A DNA stretch of 64,000 bases. It comes from Clostridium sp. AM58-1XD (GTDB lineage: Bacteria > Bacillota > Clostridia > Lachnospirales > Lachnospiraceae). Below are positions 24,162-34,236 of the stretch, piece after piece. The translations under genes and the position numbers were made by a program. The stretch spans positions 1 to 64,000 of the forward strand of contig NZ_QSDR01000024.1 of the NCBI RefSeq assembly GCF_003464085.1, written 5' to 3'. How positions within the stretch are numbered: position 1 is the stretch's first letter; every line of letters starts with the position of its first letter. Below the pieces are notes generated by a model. That model worked only from the letters and a program-made list of their open reading frames with translations, did not search any database and was not told the origin of the DNA.

Positions 24162-25505
24162 ATGCACACCTGGTATGAAAAATCAGTATTTTATCATATG
24201 TACCCCCTTGGTATGACTGGAGCGCCTAAACACAACGACAGCCAGGAAATTACCCATCGTTTTGAGGAACTGAACAAATGGATTCCCCATATCAAAGCTC
24301 TTGGCTGCACTGCCGTTTATATCGGCCCCTTATTTGAATCCTCTTCCCATGGATATGATACGAGGGACTATAAAATGACCGACAGAAGGCTGGGAGACAA
24401 CGACGACTTTGTTCAATTTGTAAACCTCTGCCATGAGGACGGAATCAAAGTCGTCGTAGACGGCGTATTCAATCACACCGGAAGGGAGTTCTTCGCATTT
24501 CGGGATATACAGGACAGGAAATGGGATTCGCCCTATAAAGACTGGTACAAAGGAATCAATTTCGACTGGCAGAGCCCAATGGGAGATCCTTTTGGCTATG
24601 AAGCGTGGCATGGAATTTCCGATCTGCCCGCTCTGAATCTTCAGAATCCGGCAGTTAAAGAATACCTTTTCAACGTTATCCGGTTCTGGATCGATACCTT
24701 TGATATCGACGGTATACGCCTCGACTGCGCGAATGTACTGGATTTTCAGTTTATGAAAGAAATGCGTGCCGCCACATCCGCCATGAAAGATAATTTCTGG
24801 CTCATGGGAGAAGTCATTCATGGCGAATACAGCCGATGGGTAAATCCGGATATGCTCCATTCCGTGACAAACTATGAGCTACATAAGAGCCTGTATTCCG
24901 GGTATAACGATCACAACTATTTTGAAATCGCCCACAATGTCAGACGTCTGGAGGCTGTCGGACGCAGTCTGTACACCTTCGTAGACAACCACGACGAAGA
25001 CCGTATAGCCAGTAAACTGACTTTGAGCGATCATCTCTTTCCGGTATATCTTCTGCTGTTTACCTTGCCTGGCATCCCGTCCGTCTACTACGGCGGGGAA
25101 TGGGCCATACCGGGAAAACGCACCAGTACATGCGACGATATGCTTCGACCGGCTATCCATCCGGACGAATTTGAAAAGCTGCACTGCGACCTGACAGAAC
25201 AGATCGGCAAACTGGCCGGTATCCACCAGACGCATGAGGCATTTCATAATGGTATTTACAAGGAACTTCTCCTTACGAACCGTCAATATGCATTTTCCAG
25301 AACCGGAGATGAAGAAACAGTCATTACAGCTGTTAACAATGACGAGGCGGAATGCAGCCTGTCCATACCGGTATCCGGCAGTTTTTCTGAAGCGCTGGAA
25401 CTTATGAGTGGAAAAGCGTTCCCTATCGAAGAGGGACGGATTAACACCGTTTTAAAAGCCTGCAGCGGACAGATATTTCAGCTTCTCCAGCCACAGGAGG
25501 AATAA
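24162..25505 (+). CDS. GH13 alpha-amylase family hydrolase
   Basis: Cytosolic glycosidase of 447 residues without a signal peptide, probably a cyclomaltodextrinase or alpha-glucosidase-like enzyme acting on maltodextrins. The GH13 regions are present: DGVFNHTG, GIRLDCANVLD with the nucleophile Asp, LMGEVIHGEY with the acid/base Glu, and FVDNHDEDRI with the third Asp. The (beta/alpha)8 barrel is followed by a small beta domain. A GGAGG lies before the ATG. It is followed 71 bases later by glgB, so the two may serve glycogen or maltodextrin metabolism together. Confidence 0.85.
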   Translation: MHTWYEKSVFYHMYPLGMTGAPKHNDSQEITHRFEELNKWIPHIKALGCTAVYIGPLFESSSHGYDTRDYKMTDRRLGDNDDFVQFVNLCHEDGIKVVVDGVFNHTGREFFAFRDIQDRKWDSPYKDWYKGINFDWQSPMGDPFGYEAWHGISDLPALNLQNPAVKEYLFNVIRFWIDTFDIDGIRLDCANVLDFQFMKEMRAATSAMKDNFWLMGEVIHGEYSRWVNPDMLHSVTNYELHKSLYSGYNDHNYFEIAHNVRRLEAVGRSLYTFVDNHDEDRIASKLTLSDHLFPVYLLLFTLPGIPSVYYGGEWAIPGKRTSTCDDMLRPAIHPDEFEKLHCDLTEQIGKLAGIHQTHEAFHNGIYKELLLTNRQYAFSRTGDEETVITAVNNDEAECSLSIPVSGSFSEALELMSGKAFPIEEGRINTVLKACSGQIFQLLQPQEE

Positions 25506-25576
25506 CTTTCATTTGTTTGAGCTTTCCGTTCATGTTTTGAACAGTTACGAAAAAATAACAGAAAAGAGGAATCACT

Positions 25577-27492
25577 ATGGGACGAACAAAGAAAAAGAAA
25601 GAAGTTGGAACAGGCTTTATTACAGAAGTAGACCGTTATCTGTACGGTAATGGTACTCATTATGAGATATATGAAAAGCTGGGCGCTCATCCAAAGACAC
25701 TCCGCGGTAAAAACGGGTACTATTTTGCCGTATGGGCGCCTCATGCGGAAAGCGTCAGTGTCGTCGGCAATTTCAACGGCTGGGATCCGGACAGTCATCC
25801 TATGACACAGCTGGAACAGTCCGGCATATATGAACTCTTTGTACCGAATCTCAGCAAGGGAGAGCTTTATAAATTTGCAGTCACTACGACTTCCGGAAAA
25901 ATTCTTTTTAAGGCGGATCCATACGCCGTTACGGCAGAATACAGGCCGGGCACCGCTTCCATTACAGGTGATATCTCAGGATTCAGCTGGAAAGATGAAA
26001 AATGGATGGAAAAGCGGCAGACAACGGAACATGTAAAAGAGCCGATGAGCATTTACGAAGTCCATATCGGTTCCTGGCGCAAAAAGAACAGGCCGGAAAA
26101 AGACGGATATTATACATATAAAGAGGTCGCAAAAGAACTGGCGGATTATGTGAGTTCCATGGGATACACCCATGTGGAACTTATGGGCATTGCAGAGCAC
26201 CCTTATGATGGCTCCTGGGGCTATCAGGTTACCGGATATTTTGCGCCAACATCACGATACGGAACACCAGACGAATTTATGTACTTGATTAACTATCTTC
26301 ACAAGAAGGGAATTGGGGTGATCTTAGACTGGGTTCCGGCCCATTTTCCGAAAGATGCCCATGGACTGGCAGATTTTGACGGTCAGCCGCTTTATGAATA
26401 TGCCGATCCAAAGAAGGGGGAGCATCCGGACTGGGGGACAAAAGTATTTGATTACGGCAAAAACGAAGTGAAGAATTTTCTCATTTCCAATGCCCTGTAC
26501 TGGATTGAAAAATTCCACGTGGACGGCCTCGTGTAGACGCTGTCGCTTCCATGCTTTATCTGGATTACGGGCGTACCGACGGCAACTGGATTCCCAATAA
26601 GAACGGTGGAAATGAGAATCTGGAAGCGATTGAATTTTTCAAGCATTTGAACAGCATTGTGAGCAAAAGAGGTTCCGGCGCCATGGTGATCGCAGAGGAA
26701 TCTACCGCGTGGCCGAAGGTTACCCACGCACCTGAAGACGGCGGTCTGGGCTTTACTTTCAAGTGGAATATGGGTTGGATGCACGATTTTCTGGAATACA
26801 TGAAACTGGATCCCTATTTCAGGAAATACAACCATCATAAGATGACATTCGGCATGACTTATGCTGCCAGTGAAAACTTTATTCTGGTTCTTTCCCACGA
26901 CGAAGTCGTGCATTTAAAATGTTCCATGATCAATAAAATGCCGGGCGAGTATGATGATAAATTTGCCAATCTCAAAGCAGGTTACACGTTTATGATGACC
27001 CATCCCGGCAAAAAGCTGCTTTTTATGGGACAGGATTTCGGCCAGTGGCATGAGTGGGATGAAAAAGTCTCTCTGGACTGGTATCTGGCAAATGAAGACC
27101 TCCATCGTGATCTGCAGAATTATGTGCGTGACCTTTTAAAGCTTTACCGCCAGTATCCTGCTCTTTATCGTCTTGACAGCGACTGGAACGGATTCGAGTG
27201 GATCAACGCCAATGACGGTGACCGAAGCATTTTCAGTTATGTCAGGAAAGACGAAACAGGCAAAAAGAATCTTCTTGTAATCTGCAACTTTACTCCTGTA
27301 GAAAGGCCGGATTACTGTGTAGGTGTTCCTAAACGCGGAAACTTTACTCTTGTGCTGGACAATGTTCATGGAATGTACCACCGAGGCGAAGGCGCGCCCG
27401 TTTACCGCTCCAAAAAACAGGAATGTGACGGCAGACCTTATTCGTTCCAGTACCCGCTGCCTCCTTATGGTACAGCAGTTTTTAAATTTTAA
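25577..27492 (+). CDS. glgB: 1,4-alpha-glucan branching enzyme, frameshifted
   Basis: Makes alpha-1,6 branches in glycogen. Two frames (25577-26536 and 26551-27492) join into 638 residues, the normal length. The break is between 26530 and 26531: GGCCTC-GTGTAGACGC should read GGCCTCCGTGTAGAC, giving [18 protein letters not shown] with the nucleophile Asp. The N-terminal CBM48 domain ([20 protein letters not shown]), the GH13 motif WVPAHFP, the acid/base Glu in [10 protein letters not shown] and LSHDEVVH are all intact. One C is missing from a CCC/CC run. No other glg gene is adjacent. Confidence 0.93.
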
Positions 27493-27541
27493 CCATTTAA
27501 AGCAACAAATTAATTTATTGTCAAAAAATTATAATAAGATA

Positions 27542-27570
27542 TTGCTTTTTTGTTCACCCTTTGGTAATAT
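27542..27570 (+). promoter_or_regulatory. Probable promoter of the dipeptidase gene
   Basis: TTGCTT (27542-27547), 17 bases, TAATAT (27565-27570), about 50 bases before the dipeptidase start. Confidence 0.5.
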
Positions 27571-27620
27571 AAACTAAAGAATTATTTTATAAAATTTTTA
27601 TATTTCAAGGAGGCACCATA

Positions 27621-28886
27621 ATGATTAACTATCCTTTAGACGAGAAAGCAATGTTTGAGGACCTCCGTGGCTTGATGCAGATCCACACGGTCAACCACAA
27701 CTGTGGACCGGTCACTGATGAAATGCCTTTGGGGGAAGGTGTTTACAATGCATTGCAGTATGTTAAGAATCTTGCTGAAAAGATGGGATTCAAAACAAAA
27801 ATGCTGGATGGATATTCCATCTGGATTGAAGCCGGAGAAGGTGAGAAACTTGTTGCCAATTTATGCCACGTAGACGTTGTGCCTGTAGAAGAAACCGGCT
27901 GGAAGGCTGATCCATTCGACGCAACTCTGCTTGACGGAAAAGTTTACGGCCGCGGTATCTGTGATGACAAGGGGCCTACGATCCTGAGCCTTTACGCATT
28001 AAAAGCTCTTGTTGATGCCGGTAAATTAAAGGACAAGCGCGTACGTCTTATCGTCGGCGGCGATGAGGAAAGCGGCGCATGGGTATGTATGAAACGCTAC
28101 CGCGAGACAGAAGAACTTCCTGTATGTTCCTTCTCTCCTGACGGAGATTATCCTTCTACATACGCAGAAAAGGGAATCCTGCATGTAACCGTATCCCGCG
28201 ATCTGGATTCTTCCGTGAAACCGATCAGCCTGGAAGGCGGAAAAACATACAACATCGTTCCTGCTGCTGCAAGTGCTGTAGTTGACGGCAAAACATACGA
28301 AGCCGAAGGAAGAGCTGCTCACGCTTCCCGTCCTGAATTAGGCCTGAATGCAACGAGAGAACTCTGCAAGAAACTGGCTGCCGACGGCGTTGACCACCCA
28401 TTCGTTAAGCTGATGGAAATCGCTGATACAAAGGGCTGGGGCATTGATTTTGAAGACGAGCAGTCTGGAAAGCTCACTTTAAATCCTGCGATCTCTGTTG
28501 TTACCGCTGATCATGCAGAAGTAAAATGTGACATCCGTGTACCGGTAACATTCACACCGGAAGATGTAACAAAAGCAATTAATGAAAAAGTTGCTCCTCT
28601 TGGATTCAAGGCGGAGTGTGACTTTGTCCTTGGTTCTTTATATGTGCCAAAGGATTCCGAACTGGTAACTACTCTTCAGCGCGTCTATAAGGATTGCACC
28701 GGCCGCGATGACGAACCGATTTCCGTAGGCGGCGGCACATATGCCAGAACATTTGAAAATGCTGTTGCATTTGGACCGCTTCTTCCTGGAGAAGAGAATA
28801 CCAATCATAAGACAAACGAATGCTGGAACTATGAGAATATGCTTCTCACATATCAGATTCTTGCAAACGTTATGGAACAGCTCTAA
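27621..28886 (+). CDS. M20 (PepV/Sapep-type) metal-dependent dipeptidase
   Basis: Cytosolic dipeptidase of 421 residues. Metal-ligand and catalytic motifs are in order: NLCHVDVVPVEETG, GRGICDDKGPTILS, IVGGDEESGAW with the catalytic Glu-Glu, and C-terminal FGPLLPGEENTNHKTNE. Sapep/PepV enzymes bind two metals and trim peptides to free amino acids. CAAGGAGGCACCATA fixes the start. A membrane transporter follows 72 bases later on the same strand, suggesting a joint role in handling a small peptide or amino-acid derivative. Confidence 0.88.
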   Translation: MINYPLDEKAMFEDLRGLMQIHTVNHNCGPVTDEMPLGEGVYNALQYVKNLAEKMGFKTKMLDGYSIWIEAGEGEKLVANLCHVDVVPVEETGWKADPFDATLLDGKVYGRGICDDKGPTILSLYALKALVDAGKLKDKRVRLIVGGDEESGAWVCMKRYRETEELPVCSFSPDGDYPSTYAEKGILHVTVSRDLDSSVKPISLEGGKTYNIVPAAASAVVDGKTYEAEGRAAHASRPELGLNATRELCKKLAADGVDHPFVKLMEIADTKGWGIDFEDEQSGKLTLNPAISVVTADHAEVKCDIRVPVTFTPEDVTKAINEKVAPLGFKAECDFVLGSLYVPKDSELVTTLQRVYKDCTGRDDEPISVGGGTYARTFENAVAFGPLLPGEENTNHKTNECWNYENMLLTYQILANVMEQL

Positions 28887-28958
28887 ATTTTATAGGGGAC
28901 ATAAATCAGGTACTTCACTAAACAAAAAGTACCGCAAAAATGAAGGAGGAAAAGCCTT

Positions 28959-30158
28959 ATGGAAATTATTATTGGCTTTACTATCATCGTTGCTATCCTG
29001 GTTATCGGTGATACAATCTCAACTGCTACAAAGGCAGTTATTCCGTCTGTATTCGTACAGGCATTGTTATTCATGGTAGGTTTCTGGACAGTCCTTCCAA
29101 AGGATATTGTTACTACCTCAGGCTTTGCAGGTCTTTCCCTGCTGGCTATGTATCTGTTAATTACTCACATGGGAACCATGCTTGACTTAAAACAGCTGAT
29201 CGAGCAGTGGAGAACCGTTGTGATCGCATGTGCAGGTCTTGTAGGTATCGTTCTCGGATGTATGACTATCGGCAGAATGGTTCTTGGAAGCGACATCGCA
29301 TTCATCGCTACACCTCCGTTAACCGGTGGTACCGTAGCTACTCTCTTAATGGGTGAAGCTGCTAAGGAAAAAGGCCTTGAAGACTTAATCGTACTTCCAA
29401 TCCTCGTATACGTAGGACAGGGCTTCGTTGGATATCCTTTAACATCCTTCATGTTAAAGAAAGAAGACCGCAGACTCTTAAATCTGTACCGTTCCGGCCA
29501 GATGAAACGTGTTGAGCAGGCAGAAGGCGGCGAAGTAGAAGGCAAGTTCCGTGTGATTCCTCCTGTACCTGAGAAATATGAGTCCAATACATTTATGCTC
29601 CTTCGTCTTGGCTTCGTTGCTATGTTAGCTTATTTCACAGCTACAGCACTGAACAAAGGCCTTGCAGCAATGGGCGCATCCTTTACAATTCATAAACTCG
29701 TTGTATGTCTGATCTTTGGTGTTATCGCTTCTGAGATCGGTTTCGTTGAGAAGAAGACCCTGAATAAGGCTAACTCCTTCGGTTTCCTGATGACAGCACT
29801 GTTAGGCTATATCTTCGCTGACTTAAACCGTTCCACACCGGAAATGGTTGTTCAGTTAATTGGTCCGTTGATCGGTATCCTGTTCTTCGGTATTGCAGGT
29901 ATGTACGTAATCGTATTCTTTGTCGGCAAGTTACTTCATGAGTCTCCTGCAATGGCATGGTCTATCGCCATGAACGCACTGTATGGATTCCCTCAGAACT
30001 TCATGCTCACACATGAGTCCGCTAAGAGTGTAACAGAAGATGCTGATGAAAGAGAATTCCTGATCGAGCAGACACTTCCAAAGATGCTGGTCGGCGGTTT
30101 CGTAACAGTTACGATCGCTTCCGTAATTATCGCAGGTATCTTTATCGGAATGCTGTAA
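28959..30158 (+). CDS. Polytopic membrane protein, probable transporter
   Basis: Protein of 399 residues with about ten to eleven hydrophobic helices. Two segments look like re-entrant or substrate loops: TPPLTGGTVATLLMGEAAKEKG and SPAMAWSIAMNALYGFPQNFMLTHE. The shape recalls glutamate/sodium symporters of the GltS type, but I do not assign a family. GAAGGAGGAAAAGCCTT sets the start. It sits between the dipeptidase gene and a strong terminator, so its substrate may be a peptide or its hydrolysis product. Confidence 0.65.
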   Translation: MEIIIGFTIIVAILVIGDTISTATKAVIPSVFVQALLFMVGFWTVLPKDIVTTSGFAGLSLLAMYLLITHMGTMLDLKQLIEQWRTVVIACAGLVGIVLGCMTIGRMVLGSDIAFIATPPLTGGTVATLLMGEAAKEKGLEDLIVLPILVYVGQGFVGYPLTSFMLKKEDRRLLNLYRSGQMKRVEQAEGGEVEGKFRVIPPVPEKYESNTFMLLRLGFVAMLAYFTATALNKGLAAMGASFTIHKLVVCLIFGVIASEIGFVEKKTLNKANSFGFLMTALLGYIFADLNRSTPEMVVQLIGPLIGILFFGIAGMYVIVFFVGKLLHESPAMAWSIAMNALYGFPQNFMLTHESAKSVTEDADEREFLIEQTLPKMLVGGFVTVTIASVIIAGIFIGML

Positions 30159-30185
30159 TTAAATCCACAATTTCATAAAACAGAC

Positions 30186-30234
30186 AAGGGTATTGCCAAT
30201 AATCGGTTCTCCGACGCTGGCAGTACCCTTTTTC
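30186..30234 (+). terminator. Rho-independent terminator
   Basis: AAGGGTATTGCC (30186-30197) pairs with GGCAGTACCCTT (30219-30230) and is followed by a T run. It ends the dipeptidase-transporter transcript. Confidence 0.85.
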
Positions 30235-30259
30235 TAATTCCAAATTACGGAAAAATGTT

Positions 30260-30288
30260 TTGATACGGAAGCCATATCGTTGTATAAT
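30260..30288 (+). promoter_or_regulatory. Promoter of the two-component system
   Basis: TTGATA (30260-30265), 17 bases, TATAAT (30283-30288), 42 bases before the response regulator start. Confidence 0.75.
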
Positions 30289-30330
30289 AGTATCTGACAG
30301 AACGAACACTAGAGAAAAGGAGGACTTCTC

Positions 30331-31029
30331 ATGCAGAATATTCTTGTCTGTGATGACGACAAAGAAATCGTCGATGCAATTGATATATATCTTTCCAGTG
30401 AGGGATTTCATGTAATTAAGGCTTATGACGGTTATGAGGCGCTTGACCTGCTGGAAGAAAACGAGGTAGACCTGATGATTGTGGACGTCATGATGCCAGG
30501 TCTGGACGGAATCCACACGACCAGAAAAGTGCGGGAAACAAGCAGTATTCCAATCATTATCCTCTCAGCAAAATCGGAGGACAATGACAAAATTTTAGGT
30601 CTCAATATTGGTGCAGACGACTATATCACCAAGCCGTTTAATCCCCTGGAGCTGGTAGCCAGGGTCAAATCCCAGCTCAGACGCTATACTCTGCTCGGCA
30701 ACATCAACCAGCAGCAGGAAAACGAGCACATTTTCAAATGTGGCGGCCTTCAGATCAATGATGACAACAAAGAAGTCACTGTGGATGACGAGCTTATCAA
30801 ACTGACGCCAATCGAATATAATATTCTACTCCTTCTGGTCAGGAATGCGGGAAAAGTATTTTCTATTGATGAAATCTATGAGCAGATTTGGAATGAGGAG
30901 GCAATCGGTGCAGACAATACCGTAGCAGTACATATCCGTCACATCCGTGAAAAAATTGAGATTAATCCCAGGGAGCCTCGCTATCTGAAGGTCGTCTGGG
31001 GCGTCGGATATAAAATAGAGAAACAATAG
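30331..31029 (+). CDS. OmpR-type response regulator
   Basis: DNA-binding response regulator of 232 residues. The receiver has CDDD near the start, phosphoacceptor Asp52 in MIVDVMMPG and the YITKPF lysine. The C-terminal winged-helix domain includes LTPIEYNILLLLVRNAGKVFSIDEI and ends in VWGVGYKIE. It is seven bases upstream of its sensor kinase and probably the first gene of that operon. The target genes cannot be read from the sequence. Confidence 0.9.
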   Translation: MQNILVCDDDKEIVDAIDIYLSSEGFHVIKAYDGYEALDLLEENEVDLMIVDVMMPGLDGIHTTRKVRETSSIPIIILSAKSEDNDKILGLNIGADDYITKPFNPLELVARVKSQLRRYTLLGNINQQQENEHIFKCGGLQINDDNKEVTVDDELIKLTPIEYNILLLLVRNAGKVFSIDEIYEQIWNEEAIGADNTVAVHIRHIREKIEINPREPRYLKVVWGVGYKIEKQ

Positions 31030-31036
31030 GTGGCCT

Positions 31037-33301
31037 ATGAAAAAACATATAATGCTTGTTCTTCATTTTGCCTTTATTTTCTTCGCTCTTTTAGGAATCG
31101 GGCTGATGTTTGTAAACTCCAATTACGGGCGCGGCCTGTCCTGGCTCTCCTCTGAAAAGTATGAAAATTCAGAACCATTTGAAGAACAGCTGAAACTCGA
31201 TATTCATCACATTTTTGATTATGTCAATTACAGAGATGTTTTCGAGACGAACGGAACACTGGATCTCAATAAAAATATAGCCGGTATTTCCTATGTAAAC
31301 TCACCGGATGAAGAAGAGATATTCACTCTGGATGAACTGGTCCGTTATGCCAGGACAAGAGGGTATTCCCTGGACGAGAATAAGAACGTCATTGGCGTTC
31401 CTGTAGAGGATAATTCGGAGGTCAATATCAGGGTAAACTGGAAAGCCTACAAGCCTAATGAACATTATTCCGGCCCTGGAGACATTTTTTCCACCATGGA
31501 CAGCCTGTCCAAAGAAACGCTTACATGCCTAGGTGATTATTACAAGGTCGTTCAGTTTATGATGGAACAGCCGTCGAATATTTATTTTCAGATTCGATAC
31601 CAGCGTTCCGACACGGAAGCCAGCGTTTATACAAATGCGCCTGATAAGACTGTCGATGAATTGAAAGCCCTTGGAAAGTACTGTTTTGTCAGCGGTTCTT
31701 CCCTCTCTCTTGATTCCAATTTATCGAATCCTCCGGCTGAAATGACCGTTTCCGCAGAATCATCCAATCCTTACGGAAATAATAATTACTACGCGATTGT
31801 AGCTGTCGATACGAATTATCCGGCGGTGGATGCCTATTCAGCAGGAAATGCCTCATTTCACCGCATGCGGGTATTTTACATTATTGGACTGCTGTGTCTT
31901 CTTGTAGGCCTGCTGGGCACCCTGATTACCCTCTATCAGATCGTATCCTCTTATCGCGTAAAGAAGCTGATCTATCTGGATAAAGTCACCTTTGAAGGAA
32001 GTGTGATTCTCAGCCTGCTCAGCATATTGTTTTTTACTTATTTAAGCGATAAGACAATCTGTAAACTGCTGCACACCCTTTTCAGTATTCCTTATTGGAA
32101 TTATATCGATATGGTCGTGCATTTAAGCATTACCTATATTATCTGTCTGATTGAAGGATTCAGCATATTGAGAAGATACCATGCAAAAACGCTGTGGTCC
32201 AACAGTATGTTCCGCAATTTCCGCAAACAAGTATCCCTGTATTTTCTGCATCACAGGTTTACTGTGCGTTTTGCTGTATATTATCTCGTTTTCCTGGTCA
32301 TGAATTTCTGCCTGTGGGGCGGCGTTTTTCTGGTTGCATTCTATATTGACGGAGCGACTGGAATGGCCTTGTCCGCAGTCCTTGGAACACTCCTGTTCCT
32401 CCTCGACGTGTGGGGATTTCATATGCTGTTTCACAGTGCATGGGAACAGGACAGAATCAACGATGCCGTCAAAAGCATATCCTCAGGAAATACGTCCTAC
32501 CAGATCGATACCTCCCTTTTCACAGGAAAAGAAAAGGTGCTGGCTGAAAGTATTAACAACATAGGAATCGGCCTGGAAACGGCCCTTCAGGAACAGGTAA
32601 AAAGCGAGCGTCTGAAAGCCGACCTGATTACAAATGTTTCCCATGACATTAAGACGCCTCTGACATCCATCATCAATTATGTAGATTTAATTAAACGCGA
32701 AAAGATTCAGAATCCTAAGATTCAGGATTATCTGAATGTCCTGGATCAGAAGTCACAGCGTCTGAAAACACTGACAGAGGACTTGGTAGAGGCTTCAAAG
32801 GCCAGCTCCGGAAATATGCAGCTGGAGTTCACAGATATTGATTTTTCAGAACTAATCTATCAGACCAACGGTGAATTTGAAGAAAAATTTGAAATACGGC
32901 GTCTGGAGCTGGTTACCTCTATCCCGGAAAAACGAATCATCATTGAAGCAGACGGCCGGAGACTTTGGAGAATCCTTGAAAACCTTTATAACAATGCATT
33001 CAAATATGCGATGGAAGGAAGCCGGATTTATGTAGATCTGGAAGAATCAGAAGATGGTTCCATGGCTGCATTTACCATTAAAAATGTCTCAGCAAATCCT
33101 CTGAATATCAATGCGGATGAACTGACCGAACGTTTTGTCCGCGGAGATGTGGCCAGAACGACGGAAGGAAGCGGACTCGGACTTTCTATTGCCAAAAGCC
33201 TTACACAGCTCCAGAATGGTGTATTCACCCTCCACATTGACGGAGATCTATTTAAAGCTCAGGTTCGGTTCCCCATTAAAAAGAACTCCTCAAATACGTG
33301 A
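31037..33301 (+). CDS. Membrane sensor histidine kinase
   Basis: Sensor of 754 residues. It has an N-terminal membrane helix (about 7-26), an outer domain of roughly 250 residues, a group of about five to six more membrane helices (about 278-460), then a HisKA dimerisation domain with the phosphoacceptor motif NVSHDIKTPLTSI and an ATPase domain (ILENLYNNAFKYAM, GSGLGLSIAKSL). All catalytic boxes are present. The sensor plus many helices is unusual and may detect a membrane or cell-wall signal. It is paired with the regulator upstream. Confidence 0.88.
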   Translation: MKKHIMLVLHFAFIFFALLGIGLMFVNSNYGRGLSWLSSEKYENSEPFEEQLKLDIHHIFDYVNYRDVFETNGTLDLNKNIAGISYVNSPDEEEIFTLDELVRYARTRGYSLDENKNVIGVPVEDNSEVNIRVNWKAYKPNEHYSGPGDIFSTMDSLSKETLTCLGDYYKVVQFMMEQPSNIYFQIRYQRSDTEASVYTNAPDKTVDELKALGKYCFVSGSSLSLDSNLSNPPAEMTVSAESSNPYGNNNYYAIVAVDTNYPAVDAYSAGNASFHRMRVFYIIGLLCLLVGLLGTLITLYQIVSSYRVKKLIYLDKVTFEGSVILSLLSILFFTYLSDKTICKLLHTLFSIPYWNYIDMVVHLSITYIICLIEGFSILRRYHAKTLWSNSMFRNFRKQVSLYFLHHRFTVRFAVYYLVFLVMNFCLWGGVFLVAFYIDGATGMALSAVLGTLLFLLDVWGFHMLFHSAWEQDRINDAVKSISSGNTSYQIDTSLFTGKEKVLAESINNIGIGLETALQEQVKSERLKADLITNVSHDIKTPLTSIINYVDLIKREKIQNPKIQDYLNVLDQKSQRLKTLTEDLVEASKASSGNMQLEFTDIDFSELIYQTNGEFEEKFEIRRLELVTSIPEKRIIIEADGRRLWRILENLYNNAFKYAMEGSRIYVDLEESEDGSMAAFTIKNVSANPLNINADELTERFVRGDVARTTEGSGLGLSIAKSLTQLQNGVFTLHIDGDLFKAQVRFPIKKNSSNT

Positions 33302-33343
33302 TTAAAACGGCTCTGTTCTGGCTGCAGACGAATTCTGTAATCA

Positions 33344-33386
33344 AAACCCTCCACTATAACACCGGAATTTGTTTTTATGATATAAT
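33344..33386 (+). promoter_or_regulatory. merR-type regulator promoter with 20-base repeat, copy 1
   Basis: AAACCCTCCACTATAACACC (33344-33363) overlaps the -35 zone and is followed 17 bases later by TATAAT (33381-33386). The same 20-base element recurs with one mismatch at 34164-34183, with a -10-like box at the same offset. It is a candidate operator for the MerR-type protein encoded between the two copies. Confidence 0.5.
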
Positions 33387-33411
33387 CATCTGATCGATGG
33401 AGGAAAAACCA

Positions 33412-34179
33412 ATGGAACGAATTTACTCAACGTCAGAAGCGGCTGCACTAATCGGAGTTCATCCCAATACTGTAAGGCTTTATGAACAGCTGCATTTTAT
33501 ATCGGCTCCGGGAAGAAAGGCAAATGGATACCGTATATTTACTGAACTGCATATCCAGCAGCTTACCATGGTACGCCTGGCATTTCAGGTGGAAGTTCTT
33601 CAGAATGGTCTGAGAAAGAAAGCCGTTGAAATCGTGAAAACGATTGGTCAGTGTGATTTCTCCACGGCGCTCGAAATGGTTCAGATTTATCTTGATCAGA
33701 TTGAACAGGAACGTGTCCATGCCGAAGAGGCAATACAGATTACGAAAGATCTGATAGATGGAAAAGGCAGTCCTACGCTCCCTTCTGTCAGTCTTACCAG
33801 GAAGGAAACTGCTGAATATCTCGGAATCACAATCGATACGCTCCGCAACTGGGAATTAAACGGGCTGTTATCGGTTAAACGGATGAAGAACGGCTTCCGG
33901 GTATACACGGCTGCGGATATCGGGCGTCTGAAAGTAATCCGCTCTCTGCGCTGTGCAAACTATTCTCTGGCTGCGATACTGCGTATGCTGCAGGCGCTCT
34001 CAGCTGATCCTGATACAGATATCCGCAGGGCCATTAATACTCCCGCCGAGGGCGACGATATTTTTACTGCATGTGACAGTCTGCTGATTTCCCTCTCTCA
34101 TGCAGAAAGCAATTTCAAACAGATTTACGGTCTGATCGAGAACGTGATAAAAAAACTCAATACAAACCCTCCACTTTAA
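33412..34179 (+). CDS. Regulator with two MerR-type DNA-binding domains
   Basis: Protein of 255 residues. The first MerR helix-turn-helix is at about 1-70 (YSTSEAAALIGVHPNTVRLYEQLHFI). The second is at about 128-190 (SLTRKETAEYLGITIDTLRNWELNGLL). A coiled coil links the two and a C-terminal tail follows. Ordinary MerR proteins have one HTH and dimerise, so this one may act as a single-chain dimer. GGAGG is placed for a start at 33412, not the upstream ATG. It is followed by a terminator and an ABC transporter operon, its likely target. Confidence 0.8.
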   Translation: MERIYSTSEAAALIGVHPNTVRLYEQLHFISAPGRKANGYRIFTELHIQQLTMVRLAFQVEVLQNGLRKKAVEIVKTIGQCDFSTALEMVQIYLDQIEQERVHAEEAIQITKDLIDGKGSPTLPSVSLTRKETAEYLGITIDTLRNWELNGLLSVKRMKNGFRVYTAADIGRLKVIRSLRCANYSLAAILRMLQALSADPDTDIRRAINTPAEGDDIFTACDSLLISLSHAESNFKQIYGLIENVIKKLNTNPPL

Positions 34180-34206
34180 CACCAGTCTATTGACTGGTGT
34201 TATTCT
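34164..34206 (+). promoter_or_regulatory. 20-base repeat, copy 2, with -10-like box before the ABC genes
   Basis: AAACCCTCCACTTTAACACC (34164-34183) differs from copy 1 at one base and overlaps the stop codon of the regulator. TATTCT (34201-34206) lies at the same offset as TATAAT does in copy 1. A shared operator for the regulator gene and the ABC genes is the simplest reading. Confidence 0.45.
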
Positions 34207-34212
34207 TTTATT
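34178..34212 (+). terminator. Short hairpin terminator after the MerR-type gene
   Basis: AACACCAGT (34178-34186) pairs with ACTGGTGTT (34193-34201), followed by ATTCTTTTATT. The stop codon lies within it. It overlaps copy 2 of the 20-base repeat, so it could also take part in regulation. Confidence 0.6.
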
Positions 34213-34236
34213 ATCAACAATTAAGGAGGTACACAA

